From positions 42,882,597 through 42,946,596 of the forward strand of contig JAJKFL010000039.1 in the NCBI GenBank assembly GCA_021186555.1: a stretch of 64,000 bases of DNA. Reading direction: 5' to 3'. The DNA comes from Reticulitermes speratus. Taxonomy: Eukaryota > Arthropoda > Insecta > Blattodea > Rhinotermitidae. The position numbers were made by a program, and so were the translations under genes. This document shows, piece by piece, positions 12,669 to 21,532 of this stretch. Position 1 is the first letter of the stretch. The number at the start of each line of letters is the position of its first letter. The notes beneath the pieces are model-generated. The model ran no database searches. It was given only the letters and a program-made list of their open reading frames with translations, and was not told the origin of the DNA.

Positions 12669-12976
12669 GGGGCACTCGGTGGCGTAGTTGGTAGAGGCAC
12701 TGCGCTACAAGCCGGAAGGTCGCGGGTTCGATTCCCGATAGTGTCATTACAATTTTTTATTGACATAATTCTTTCGGTCGCACTATGACCCTGGGGTCGA
12801 CACAGCCTCTAACAGAAATGAGTACCAGGAATATTTCCTGGGGGGTAAAGGCGGCCGGTGAGTAGGGCTGACAACCTTACCACCTTCATATGCCGATTGT
12901 CTATAAATCTGTCAGCCTCAACCTCCTGGAACACTAAGGGCCTGTCAAGGTCTGTAAGGGGATTGCTTTAGCTTTA
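12669..12976 (+). mobile_element. SINE family C copy, tRNA-like head
   Basis: The head reads GGTGGCGTAGTTGGTAGAGG..CTGCGCTACAAGCC and is followed by B box GGGTTCGATTCCC at about 12723. The body has TTATTGACATAATTCTTTCG, CCCTGGGGTCGAC, GGTAAAGGCGGCCGGTG, CCACCTTCATATGCCGATTG and AACACTAAGGGCCTGTC, ending GGATTGCTTTAGCTTTAC. Other copies lie at 31.5, 37.5, 44.1 and 59.7 kb. Confidence 0.85.
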
Positions 12977-13654
12977 CACGTCCTGATCAGCAGAAGAAGC
13001 GTAGGTCAACCAAGGTAAAGATGGACAGGCCAACAACCATGAAGAACATTGGATGGATTATACAGCGTTGTTGATGATGACCATGAGTTAGGTATTTTAG
13101 CAAGGTAATGGAGAAAATGAGAACACTGAAACACGTGACATGCCTGTTGTAACAAAAGTATGATATTTGATCAAAGTAGCAGGAGAGAAAGTGACATGCC
13201 TTTCTCCTCACGAAGTTCTTTGGACTCGCGCTGCTAAGGTGCAATGCCGGTGGAGAGCCGCTGCAGCGAGAGCCAGCCAGCCAGTCACAGGAACAATGGC
13301 GATGGGAGCAGTGCGAAGGCGATGGCCGAGTGAAGAGAACTGGTAACTGTGTGCACCGGGAAAAGTGGGGCTGTTGCAACAGCACTGTGCCTTACAGCGT
13401 TCATACAGTTATTGTTATAGCGCGTTTGAGATAATAGACTTAATTAAAGTGCTTTAGAACGCAACCTGGTGATATTGGGATACCGCCTGGACATTGGAAC
13501 ACACAGACAGGTAAGCAGAGGAAAGGTGCATAACATTATGGTGGCCTTAAACACCTGCTGGAAGTTGTAGCTTGTACTATGTCCGTGACGACGAAGAAGA
13601 ATATAGCAGCGGTTTGCATCTTTTTTGACTATGAGGACGCCTTCTTAAGACGCC
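12977..13654. other. Intervening sequence, nothing recognised
   Basis: A 132-codon minus-strand frame covers 12987-13385 but is Ser/Cys/His-rich without a recognisable domain. I see no repeat family here. T114 begins at the right edge. Confidence 0.4.
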
Positions 13655-14863
13655 CCAAAAGTCCAGTGGTTACTGTATGTACCACCATGTTTAACATTAA
13701 ACAATTCTACGTTCTGCCCACACAGTGTATTTATGTGTTTTGTGTGGATCTCAGAACAAACAGCGATTATTTCACTGTACAACATTAACTGACTGCATTG
13801 TATAACTGAGACGGAGTATGTTTACTGCGCGGTACGGACTGTATTTATGTGTTTTGTGTGGATCTCAGAACAAACAGCGATTACTTCACTGTACAACATT
13901 AACTGACTGGTTTGTATAACTGAGACGGAGTGTTTACTGCGCGGTACGGACTGTATTTATGTGTTTTGTGTGGATCTCAGAACAAACAGCGATTATTTCA
14001 CTGTACAGCATTAACTGACTGGTTTGTATAACTGTGACGGAATGTGTTTACTGCGCGGTACGGACTGTATTTATGTGTTTTGTGTGGATCTCAGAACAAA
14101 CAGCGATTATTTCACTGTACAGCATTAACTGACTGGTTTGTATAACTGAGACGGAGTGTGTTTACTGCGCGGTACGGACTGTATTTATGTGTTTTGTGTG
14201 GATCTCAGAACAAACAGCGATTATTTCACTGTACAGCATTAACTGACTGGTTTGTATAACTGTGACGGAATGTGTTTACTGCGCGGTACGGACTGTATTT
14301 ATGTGTTTTGTGTGGATCTCAGAACAAACAGCGATTATTTCACTGTACAACATTAACTGACTGGTTTGTATAACTGAGACGGAGTGTGTTTACTGCGCGG
14401 TACGGACTGTATTTATGTGTTTTGTGTGGATCTCAGAACAAACAGCGATTATTTCACTGTACAGCATTAACTGACTGGTTTGTATAACTGTGACCGAATG
14501 TGTTTACTGCGCGGTACGGACTGTATTTATGTGTTTTGTGTGGATCTCAGAACAAACAGCGATTATTTCACTGTACAACATTAACTGACTGGTTTGTATA
14601 ACTGTGACCGAATGTGTTTACTGCGCGGTACGGACTGTATTTATGTGTTTTGTGTGGATCTCAGAACAAACAGCGATTATTTCACTGTACAGCATTAACT
14701 GACTGGTTTGTATAACTGTGACCGAATGTGTTTACTGCGCGGTACGGACTGTATTTATGTGTTTTGTGTGGATCTCAGAACAAACAGCGATTATTTCACT
14801 GTACAACATTAACTGACTGGTTTGTATAACTGAGACGAAGTGTGTTTACTGCGCGGTACGGAC
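13655..14863 (+). mobile_element. T114 element copy 1: head plus about 10 tandem 114-bp monomers
   Basis: The head (AAGTCCAGTGGTTACTGTATG, degenerate at its extreme 5' end) leads through ATTCTACGTTCTGCCCACAC into 114-bp monomers. Each monomer has TATTTATGTGTTTTGTGTGG, CAGAACAAACAGCGATTATT, TTAACTGACTGG and TACTGCGCGGTACGGACTG. Monomers ending TGAGACGGAGTGTG partly alternate with TGTGAC(G/C)GAATGTG, an early higher-order pattern. The array ends at CGGACTGAAT. Confidence 0.85.
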
Positions 14864-15014
14864 TGAATATACATAATTCAGCTTAATCCTTTTCTTAATT
14901 TGTATTTGTAGTTCCAGGCTCCGTCAGTTGAGAAAATACGTAACGAAAAGCTATTGTAATATGAAAACCAACGTAAATGAATTCATATTTTATTCTTCAC
15001 AGCATTAATAATAT

Positions 15015-15275
15015 ATTTTTTTTCAATGGCTCGACAGCCCTTTAGGGGCCTAGGCCGCCTCATTTTTCGACGCTTCACGATCACACTCAGACACTCCACA
15101 CTCGGTAGAACCCCTCTGGACGAGTGATCAGCCCGTCGCAGAGACCTCTACCTGACAACACACAACATTCATAACAGACAGACATACATGCCCTCGGCGG
15201 GATTCGAACCCACAATCCCAGTAAGCGAGCGGCCGCAGACCGACGCCTTAGAACGCACGGCCACTGGGATCGGCT
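15015..15275 (-). mobile_element. SINE family B copy, minus strand, nested at the edge of SINE A
   Basis: A poly-T run precedes CAATGGCTCGACAGCCC. The B box is seen as GGATTCGAACCC, and the head ends CCACTGGGATCGGCT. It abuts the SINE A head at 15277-15442. The junction text (AAGCGGTCAGG on the minus strand) matches the start of the SINE A tail fragment at 16.30 kb. Confidence 0.8.
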
Positions 15276-15276
15276 C

Positions 15277-15442
15277 CTGACCGCTTTAATACCAGGAATG
15301 ACCCGGTACCTATTGTACAGGAGGCTAGGTAGGCCCCAGGGCCGGTCTGGACGGGTGCTGAAAATCCCGCCTCGACCGGGATTCGATCCCCGGACCTTAC
15401 AGCTCGTAGCGAGTAGCTATACCGACTGAGCTATCGCGGCCA
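15277..15442 (-). mobile_element. SINE family A head and body, minus strand, 3' part missing
   Basis: Read on the minus strand it begins GGCCGCGATAGCTCAGTCGG and contains GGGGATCGAATCCCGG, CCAGACCGGCCCTGGGGCC and GGTACCGGGTCATTCC. It stops at AAAGCGGTCAGG, where SINE B follows. The tail with GGCGTGGCGTTGACCACC is absent. Confidence 0.8.
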
Positions 15443-16016
15443 GTGCAAAGTGTTTGTTATATTTTGGGGGATGAAATGTTTAAAGTGAAGCGAGTTACTT
15501 GTACAGCGATAGCGAAGCTGATTGGTGGACGAAACAAAGCGAAGTTCCTGCAGTTCACACCGGTCTGTCCTGTTTGTGACTCATCTTCCGGGCGCTGCAT
15601 AAGCTAGCCAGACACAGCCATCAAGCCCTACACTTCCTTAGATAGCAAATTGCACGCTTATCGTCATACAGTAATCCAGACTTTCTTCACCTAGAATCAC
15701 TTCCGCTACGTGGCACCGGTAGTCTAATCTGCAGGCGTCCCTTATAGTCAAGAACACTTTACGTTGAGTTAGGACGGTCTGAATTCCAGTTGCAGTGTGC
15801 TCCAGTGGCATCTGTGGTGGGCTGTGGAAAATTGTACTCCGAGAACTTCGGTTTCTCCCTCCACAAATCGTCTAAAACTGTGGGCCGTAAACTCCCTAGG
15901 GGCCCTCAGGGTAGCATAAAGATACCAATACGATATTCCAAGGGTCACGAGAATACGCAGAACTTCGCAGCAAGTGTTTACCGGTCAGCCAACGCTTGGT
16001 CTCTTCTGTTAACCGC
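15443..16016. other. Intervening sequence, nothing recognised
   Basis: There is no tandem array, SINE box or LINE motif. A 96-codon frame (15790-16080) runs into the (ATT)n tract and the SINE B head, so it is unlikely to be real. Confidence 0.4.
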
Positions 16017-16053
16017 TGTTATTATTATTATTATTATTATTGTTATTATTATT
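16017..16053. repeat. (ATT)n microsatellite
   Basis: About twelve ATT-type triplets with one G interruption directly precede a SINE B head. Confidence 0.85.
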
Positions 16054-16302
16054 GCCGATCCCAATGACCGCGCGGTCTAAGACGTGGGTCTGCAGCCGCT
16101 CGCTTACTAGGATTGCGGGTTCGAATCCCGCCGGGAGCATGGATGTCTGTCTGTTGTGTGTCAGGTAGAGGTCTCTGCGACGGGCTGATCACTCGTCCAG
16201 AGTAGTCCTACCGAGTGTGGTGTGTCTGAGTGTGTGATCGTGAAGCCTCCATAATGAGGTGAGCTTGGCCCCCAAGGGGCTGTCGAGCCATTGGAATAAA
16301 AA
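16054..16302 (+). mobile_element. SINE family B copy, plus strand
   Basis: The head GCCGATCCCAATGACCGCG is followed by intact B box GGTTCGAATCC and GGGAGCATGGATGTCTGTC. The 3' end is CCCAAGGGGCTGTCGAGCC with AATAAAAAA. It is joined directly to a SINE A tail. Confidence 0.85.
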
Positions 16303-16427
16303 AGAGGTCAGGGCGTGGCGTTGACCACCCACCCTCATCTAGCGCCGAGGTTAAAGAAAGAGTAGAGCTATACCTCTACTCCCCTCTGGGCCTTAATGAC
16401 CTGTTCTAGTGTGACCTTTACCTTTAC
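16303..16427 (+). mobile_element. SINE family A tail fragment, plus strand
   Basis: It begins AGGTCAGGGCGTGGCG and continues TTGACCACCC, TAGCGCCGAGGTTAAAG, CTCTACTCCCC and ACCTTTACCTTTAC. The head is missing, and the break point equals the one at 15.28 kb. Confidence 0.8.
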
Positions 16428-16724
16428 ATCTAGAGCCCAGGACGGTACAACTTCACATGACAGGTCGTGCCGAAAGTGAATGGTAAAACCAGAGACCTCT
16501 CGCTGTGCCTAATTAAGCACCACGTTAAGATGGCGCTGGGGGAAAGGAGGTTTAGTTCCACGCGTTACTAACCTCATTATTAGACTCAGGCGAGTGGTCT
16601 CACGGCCCGGCCGATTTTACCGCTGTACTTTTTAGACAGAATGCTGTGTGACGTTTCAGTTTTACCGCTTCATACTTAACACCACCGTCCGGCCCCCCTA
16701 AGGTGTCTTGTGTCAAGGGAAGTA

Positions 16725-16748
16725 CAGTAGGCCCTCTATTTAACGGAC
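16725..16748 (+). mobile_element. Single pogo/Tigger-like transposon terminus
   Basis: TACAGTAGGCCCTCTATTTA matches the general TA + CAGT(A)... start of pogo-group termini. It resembles, without matching, the TIR at 32380. I found no inverted partner nearby, so it may be a truncated copy. Confidence 0.4.
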
Positions 16749-16887
16749 TAATTGGAGAAAAGGGGTTCCGCTATTGCCGAAATTCCGTTAAATCGAATTA
16801 TTTTAAAGACATATATTAATAATGAAATTATTATTCATTCCATACATTTTAACTTTATATTTAAAGTCCGACAAATGTACAATTTAA

Positions 16888-16965
16888 TCACATTAATTGG
16901 GTAATTTCACTGTCCTACATGTTTCGAACCCTTAATTTGGGTTCATCTTCAGGGACTTATTACAC
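16888..16965 (-). repeat. Hairpin-core element, minus strand
   Basis: On the minus strand it reads CCTGAAGATG, then GAACCC, a 7-nt loop, GGGTTC and GAAACATGTAGGAC. The perfect 6-bp stem differs in sequence from the stems of the other copies. Confidence 0.55.
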
Positions 16966-17649
16966 ACTATTCACATCAACTGGTACAATTGTTTACATGA
17001 ACTCTTTACATCTGTGTATGTACTTTGTCCAAAATTAATAAAAAGTGGAAATTGTTTTATATTGGTTAAAATGCTAAAAGTTGTACAAAAGTTGAACGTC
17101 TGCGCTGTTTTGATAACCTGTTTTATCGCAGTTGGCTGTCTGCTGTGTTGAGATCTGTACTGTGGCACTGCGAGCTTTGCAGTTTGTTACGTCCTTAAGT
17201 TTGTGTGACTGTATTTGTCGAGGAGCATGCGCAGAACATGTTCTGGACGTTTCGGTCTTCAGATGGCTCTACTATATCGTGGTTACAAACTGTCTTAACT
17301 TCATAACTTACTGAGTGCATGCTACATATCCGGCTTATCTTGACCTATACGTAAGAAACCTCAACTGTCGTATTTGGGCTGCTATTACATCAATGAAGCA
17401 TTCTTTAAAAATCTTGTAGTCGCTCAGCTGGTCCAGTACCACGCCTTTCTCAGGACGCCAAAGGTTTTAGTCGTGTCAATGCCACTGGTCCGCGGCACAA
17501 GGCAAATAAATCTTGTCCAGATTATTATACCTGTTTATTAAGATCAATTTCAATATTATACCTCCATCTACGCCAAGTTTTACCAAATAGATTTTCCTTC
17601 CAACTAAAATTAGGTTTATCTTGCGAATATTAACCTGCTTGATTTATCC

Positions 17650-18405
17650 CTCTAAAGCCCAGTGGTTACTATATGTATCACCAGTTTAACATTCAACAAT
17701 TCTACGTTCTGCCCACACAGTGTATTTATGTGTTTTGTGTGGATCTCAGAACAAACAGCGATTATTTCACTGTACAACATTAACTGACTGGTTTGTATAA
17801 CTGAGACGGAGTGTGTTTACTGCGCGGTACGGACTGTATTTATGTGTTTTGTGTGGATCTCAGAACAAACAGCGATTATTTCACTGTACAGCATTAACTG
17901 ACTGGTTTGTATAACTGAGACGGAGTGTGTTTACTGCGCGGTACGGACTGTATTTATGTGTTTTGTGTGGATCTCAGAACAAACAGCGATTATTTCACTG
18001 TACAACATTAACTGACTGGTTTGTATAACTGAGACGGAGTGTGTTTACTGCGCGGTACGGACTGTATTTATGTGTTTTGTGTGGATCTCAGAACAAACAG
18101 CGATTATTTCACTGTACAGCATTAACTGACTGGTTTGTATAACTGAGACGGAGTGTGTTTACTGCGCGGTACGGACTGTATTTATGTGTTTTGTTGGATC
18201 TCAGAACAAACAGCGATTATTTCACTGTACAACATTAACTGACTGGTTTGTATAACTGAGACTGAGTGTGTTTACTGCGCGGTACGGACTGTATTTATGT
18301 GTTGTGTGGATCTCAGAACAAACAGCGATTATTTCACTGTACAACATTAACTGACTGGTTTGTGTAACTTAGACGGAGTGTGTTTACTGCGCGGTACGGA
18401 CTGAA
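17650..18405 (+). mobile_element. T114 element copy 2: head plus about 6 monomers
   Basis: The head is nearly intact (CCCTCTAAAGCCCAGTGG preceded by TTAT, not TTAA). About six 114-bp monomers follow. Late monomers carry small deletions (TTTTGTTGGATC, GTGTTGTGTGG). It ends CGGACTGAATG. Confidence 0.85.
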
Positions 18406-19256
18406 TGTTTATATAAAAGAGGGGTTTGCTTAGAGACAGGAAACAGAGACACCTTGAGGTGGAAATGAGTGGTCAGTTCCCCCCTCCCCCAAAGCAAGGA
18501 GCCCCGTAATTCCCATTTAAAGAAGTGTGTGCAGGACTCAGAGACGGTCTTACACGCTTTGGAGAAGACACATTTTTTGCCATTGTCGGGAATCGAACCA
18601 CGAACAGTTATAGCCTAGCTACTGTGCCGAATGTAATGTAGGAATGTGTTAATCAGTCTATAGATAGCGCATTATTGGCCTAGCAGCAACAAGTGGCAAG
18701 TCGACAGTGACATTGTCACTAAGAGTTGTAATGCTATGGAAAGTAATACAAAACTGAGCTTTACAGTTCGTGCAACAAGCTTGACAATGAAACAGGAATT
18801 TTGTGTTTGTTTAGTTACAGGAACATTCAAGGCGATGTGACGTCACGGTCACGTCACCGATTATTTATATTCTGTCAGAAGGAAAGCGACCGTTTAGAGG
18901 GCCGCTCTTATGCTTCATATTCGGGAGTCCCGGGTTCAACTCTCGGTCCAAGGGCCAGCTGTTGTAACTGGTTTTGTGATTTCTTGAAACTCTCACATTA
19001 AGTGAGTGGACAAAAGTCAAATTAGGCCACTACCGGTTCCCACCGCTTCGTTCCACTTTACTGTTCGTTGCAAGATATGTATGTTGCGGTGCTTACAGCA
19101 AGGTTAAACAATCTTTAGCAAAAACAATGGACACAGTGTAGTGGGGTCTCGAAGTTCGTGAATTTCTATTTTCGGGATTTCGGCCTTCCACGATCGCCCA
19201 TTTTAATAACAGTTTTCAAATTTCACATTATAAGCTCCGTGCATTATATGAAATCA
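18406..19256. other. Intervening sequence with traces of tRNA-like retroposons
   Basis: GTCGGGAATCGAACCACGAA at about 18588 resembles a minus-strand B box. CGGGAGTCCCGGGTTCAACT at about 18924 resembles a plus-strand B box. No body from families A-D follows either one, so they may be old or different SINEs. Nothing else is recognised. Confidence 0.35.
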
Positions 19257-19257
19257 C

Positions 19258-19415
19258 CAATTAAAAAACCAACAAATGCACCGTATTTCTACATATATGG
19301 TCTAATGCCCCTATAGTCTAAACCTCCTGATGATGGCTTGGTAAAGCTGAAACATATGTAGGGGCATTAGACTATACACGTGGAGATACAGTGCATGTGT
19401 TGGTTTTTTAATTTG
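19258..19415. mobile_element. Foldback element enclosing a hairpin-core motif
   Basis: Outer arms near 19258-19290 (AATTAAAAAACCAACAAATG) and 19384-19415 are imperfect inverted repeats. An inner pair, GTCTAATGCCCCTATA and TATGTAGGGGCATTAGAC, flanks CCTGATGATGGCTT...AAGCTGAAACATATG on the plus strand. The 158-bp unit could fold as one long hairpin. It shares flanking text with copies at 4.5 and 58.6 kb. Confidence 0.6.
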
Positions 19416-19821
19416 TGAACATTTTTCGACTTTTCGTGAATGTTTCCGACGAATCGGGATGAGACATCATGGCTGGAAAGTTGGCTTCCCCCACACTCCT
19501 GCTGTTACCCAGATCAATGTCAGCTCAGTTAAGCCGTGTCTTTTAAGTGGGAATGTTACATTCTTGCTATACGCGTTGAGGCTGTAATAATTCAGTGCAT
19601 TTTATTAGCTGGGGAAAGCAGACGTTCTCAGTGTGTCAGTGCGGTTAGCGTTTGTTATTAGGGCTACAGACGATATCGTGCGGGCTGTCAGTAACCGCCA
19701 GTTGCTGCTACTGACAGTGCCACAAATAAACATGCGGGTCCGATAAGCACTGCACCGGTACTGTATAAATAATTGCTGCTTTAAATCCGTCTTCATGCTT
19801 AAGTACCACATTATGAATACC

Positions 19822-19939
19822 TACAAGACGGAAGGTCGCGGGTTCGATTCGCCATGGGGTTATTGGGCTTTTTTCTTTGACATATTCCTTTCGGCCGCAC
19901 TATGGCCCTGGGGTACACTCAGCCTCTAACAAAAATGGG
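19822..19939 (+). mobile_element. SINE family C 5' half
   Basis: It starts near ACAAGACGGAAGGTCGCGGG with B box GGGTTCGATTC. It continues TTTGACATATTCCTTTCGGC, GCACTATGGCCCTGGGG and CAGCCTCTAACAAAAATGGG, then breaks into the palindrome at 19940. Confidence 0.7.
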
Positions 19940-19999
19940 TAAGGTAAAGCAATCCAATTACAGGCCTGGACAGGCCTGCAATTGGATTGCTTTACCTTA
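19940..19999. repeat. Palindrome made from two opposed SINE C tails
   Basis: The arms 19940-19967 and 19972-19999 are reverse complements over 28 bp with one mismatch around a 4-nt spacer. Each arm is the SINE C 3' end (AATTGGATTGCTTTACCTTA), once in each orientation. Confidence 0.8.
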
Positions 20000-20189
20000 G
20001 GGGGAAGTGGAATTTTCCCTGTTCACGCCATTAAGACGTGTAGGGGAGAGGTATAGCTCCATCCTTCTTAATTTCGGCCCTAGACGGAGGTGAGTGTTTA
20101 TCTTCAGGCTTCGACCGCTTTATACCCCCTCCCGTGGGGAAAGTGCACCCTTTTTCCATTGAACAGGATGCTGGGTTGGTTGCCGACCC

Positions 20190-20345
20190 AGTCTGGAATT
20201 TTGAAAAAAAAAAGGCAAAATTTTTTTCTCCTGTCAGGAGTCGAACTCCAGGTCGTCCGACTGGAGACCTTGTGTCACTTTACAACTCGTCACTGCTAAC
20301 AGAGAAATGATCTGCTACACGACCTGACCGCTTTGACACCGGGAG
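20190..20345 (-). mobile_element. Possible additional tRNA-derived SINE, minus strand
   Basis: On the minus strand a head-like stretch contains CCTGGAGTTCGACTCCTGAC, a B-box-like GAGTTCGACTCC, and is followed by an A/T-rich tract. The body does not match families A-D. The call rests on this one motif. Confidence 0.35.
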
Positions 20346-21532
20346 GGGCCCCCTTTGTTGTATCACTGAAAGCAGGACCACTTTTGAGGTCAGGCCACTG
20401 CAATCTGTCTGCTGATCTCACGAGTGAGATAGCTGGGAACAGAACATGAGAAATGGAGATCACACAGCAAGCTAATTACTGTGACGTCACATCTCTCTGC
20501 AACCTTTTCCCAGCACTAAAATAAAACCTGTGGTTCGCAGGAAGGTTCGAGAAATGAGTTATGTGACGCCGTGTAGGTCGATAGATAAGTACCAATGTTT
20601 CGGCGAAACTTACTGCCACTATGTTCAGGAATGATCCTGAGGCATTTTATACTATGGGAAGGACGAATAATACAGAACGTGAGTGAGGAAAGGTAAAGGG
20701 GTGATAAAACGTGAAAGACCTAGATATAGATGGCTGAATAATATTATAAAGGATTTTAAAGGAATACTTTGAGAGAATGCTGACTGATTCATCCGGAATA
20801 AGACAGAAGTCAGTGCCAGATCCTGTCAGCAGTCTTATGAATATCTATGTGCACTTCAAGGCGGGTTACGTCTTGACCAATTAAACGACTGTCAGCTTGT
20901 CCTTTGCTACGTGTTGGTTTTCAGGAGAAACTTCTGTAATATTCGTCTAGAAATATTTCTGAGTTACCGTGTAGTGAAAACTGAAGTCTTCCGGGATTTG
21001 ATGCTGTGTTGTTGGGTACCTGATTGCCGACGTTTCGGAAGACCATAGTGAAGATGAAGGCACTACGATCCCTCGAAACGTCTCGAACTAAAAGCGCAGA
21101 GATAAAGCATCATATCTTCAGCAACACCGCTGTGAGAACTTGACATCTCGCGTAGTGGTGTGAGTGTCCATTGTTCTGCCCTGGGCGGTGTGCGTCTGCG
21201 CATGCGCAGTGAAGCTTGAACACGTCCAACCCACACATTATTGAATGGAAAAAAATAAACAGGGAACCTGTACGGCTGAACAAACAGAATTGGTTAAGAC
21301 AACCTTAAAAGTGCAAACCTTACCAGAAAGAGGTGCTCTATTTGTCTATTGAAAACAGCCAAAGGTCTAATTATTTAGGAACGGCACTAACTAATCGAAA
21401 CTGCATTCTAGAAGAAATTAAAGACAGATACATTCACGGAATACTTTCTACCTTTCGGTAAGTATGGAGTTCGAGGGCCCTTTGCGCTGCATCTTCATTA
21501 GCCCATACTTACTGACATGTTACGTAACCTAT
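20346..21532. other. Interval with weak LINE and hairpin traces
   Basis: A decayed LINE block lies at 20655-20830, listed separately. At 21028-21080 the text CCGACGTTTCGGAAGACCAT..GAAGATG..CGAAACGTC carries both parts of the hairpin-core motif in altered order. The rest is unrecognised. Confidence 0.35.
20655..20830 (+). mobile_element. Decayed LINE C-terminal fragment, plus strand
   Basis: A broken translation around GATAAAACGTGAAAGACCTA and AGATGGCTGAATAATATTAT resembles the Gly/Arg-Pro...W..N-I-K-D block at the C-terminus of the LINE copies at 44.5 and 49.5 kb. It contains several frame breaks. Confidence 0.4.

Larger units (their letters stand above)
16428..17649. other. Transposon-debris interval
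   Basis: It contains one pogo/Tigger-like terminus (16725) and one hairpin-core element (16888-16965), both listed separately. The remainder shows no gene, SINE or array that I recognise. Confidence 0.4.

Noticed and set aside
12987..13385. 132-codon minus-strand frame with Ser/Cys/His-rich sequence
   Set aside because: No domain, signal peptide or splice structure is evident, and the length is compatible with chance.
16054..16135. tRNA Leu/Ser gene
   Set aside because: It is the head of SINE B, repeated at four loci with a common non-tRNA body.
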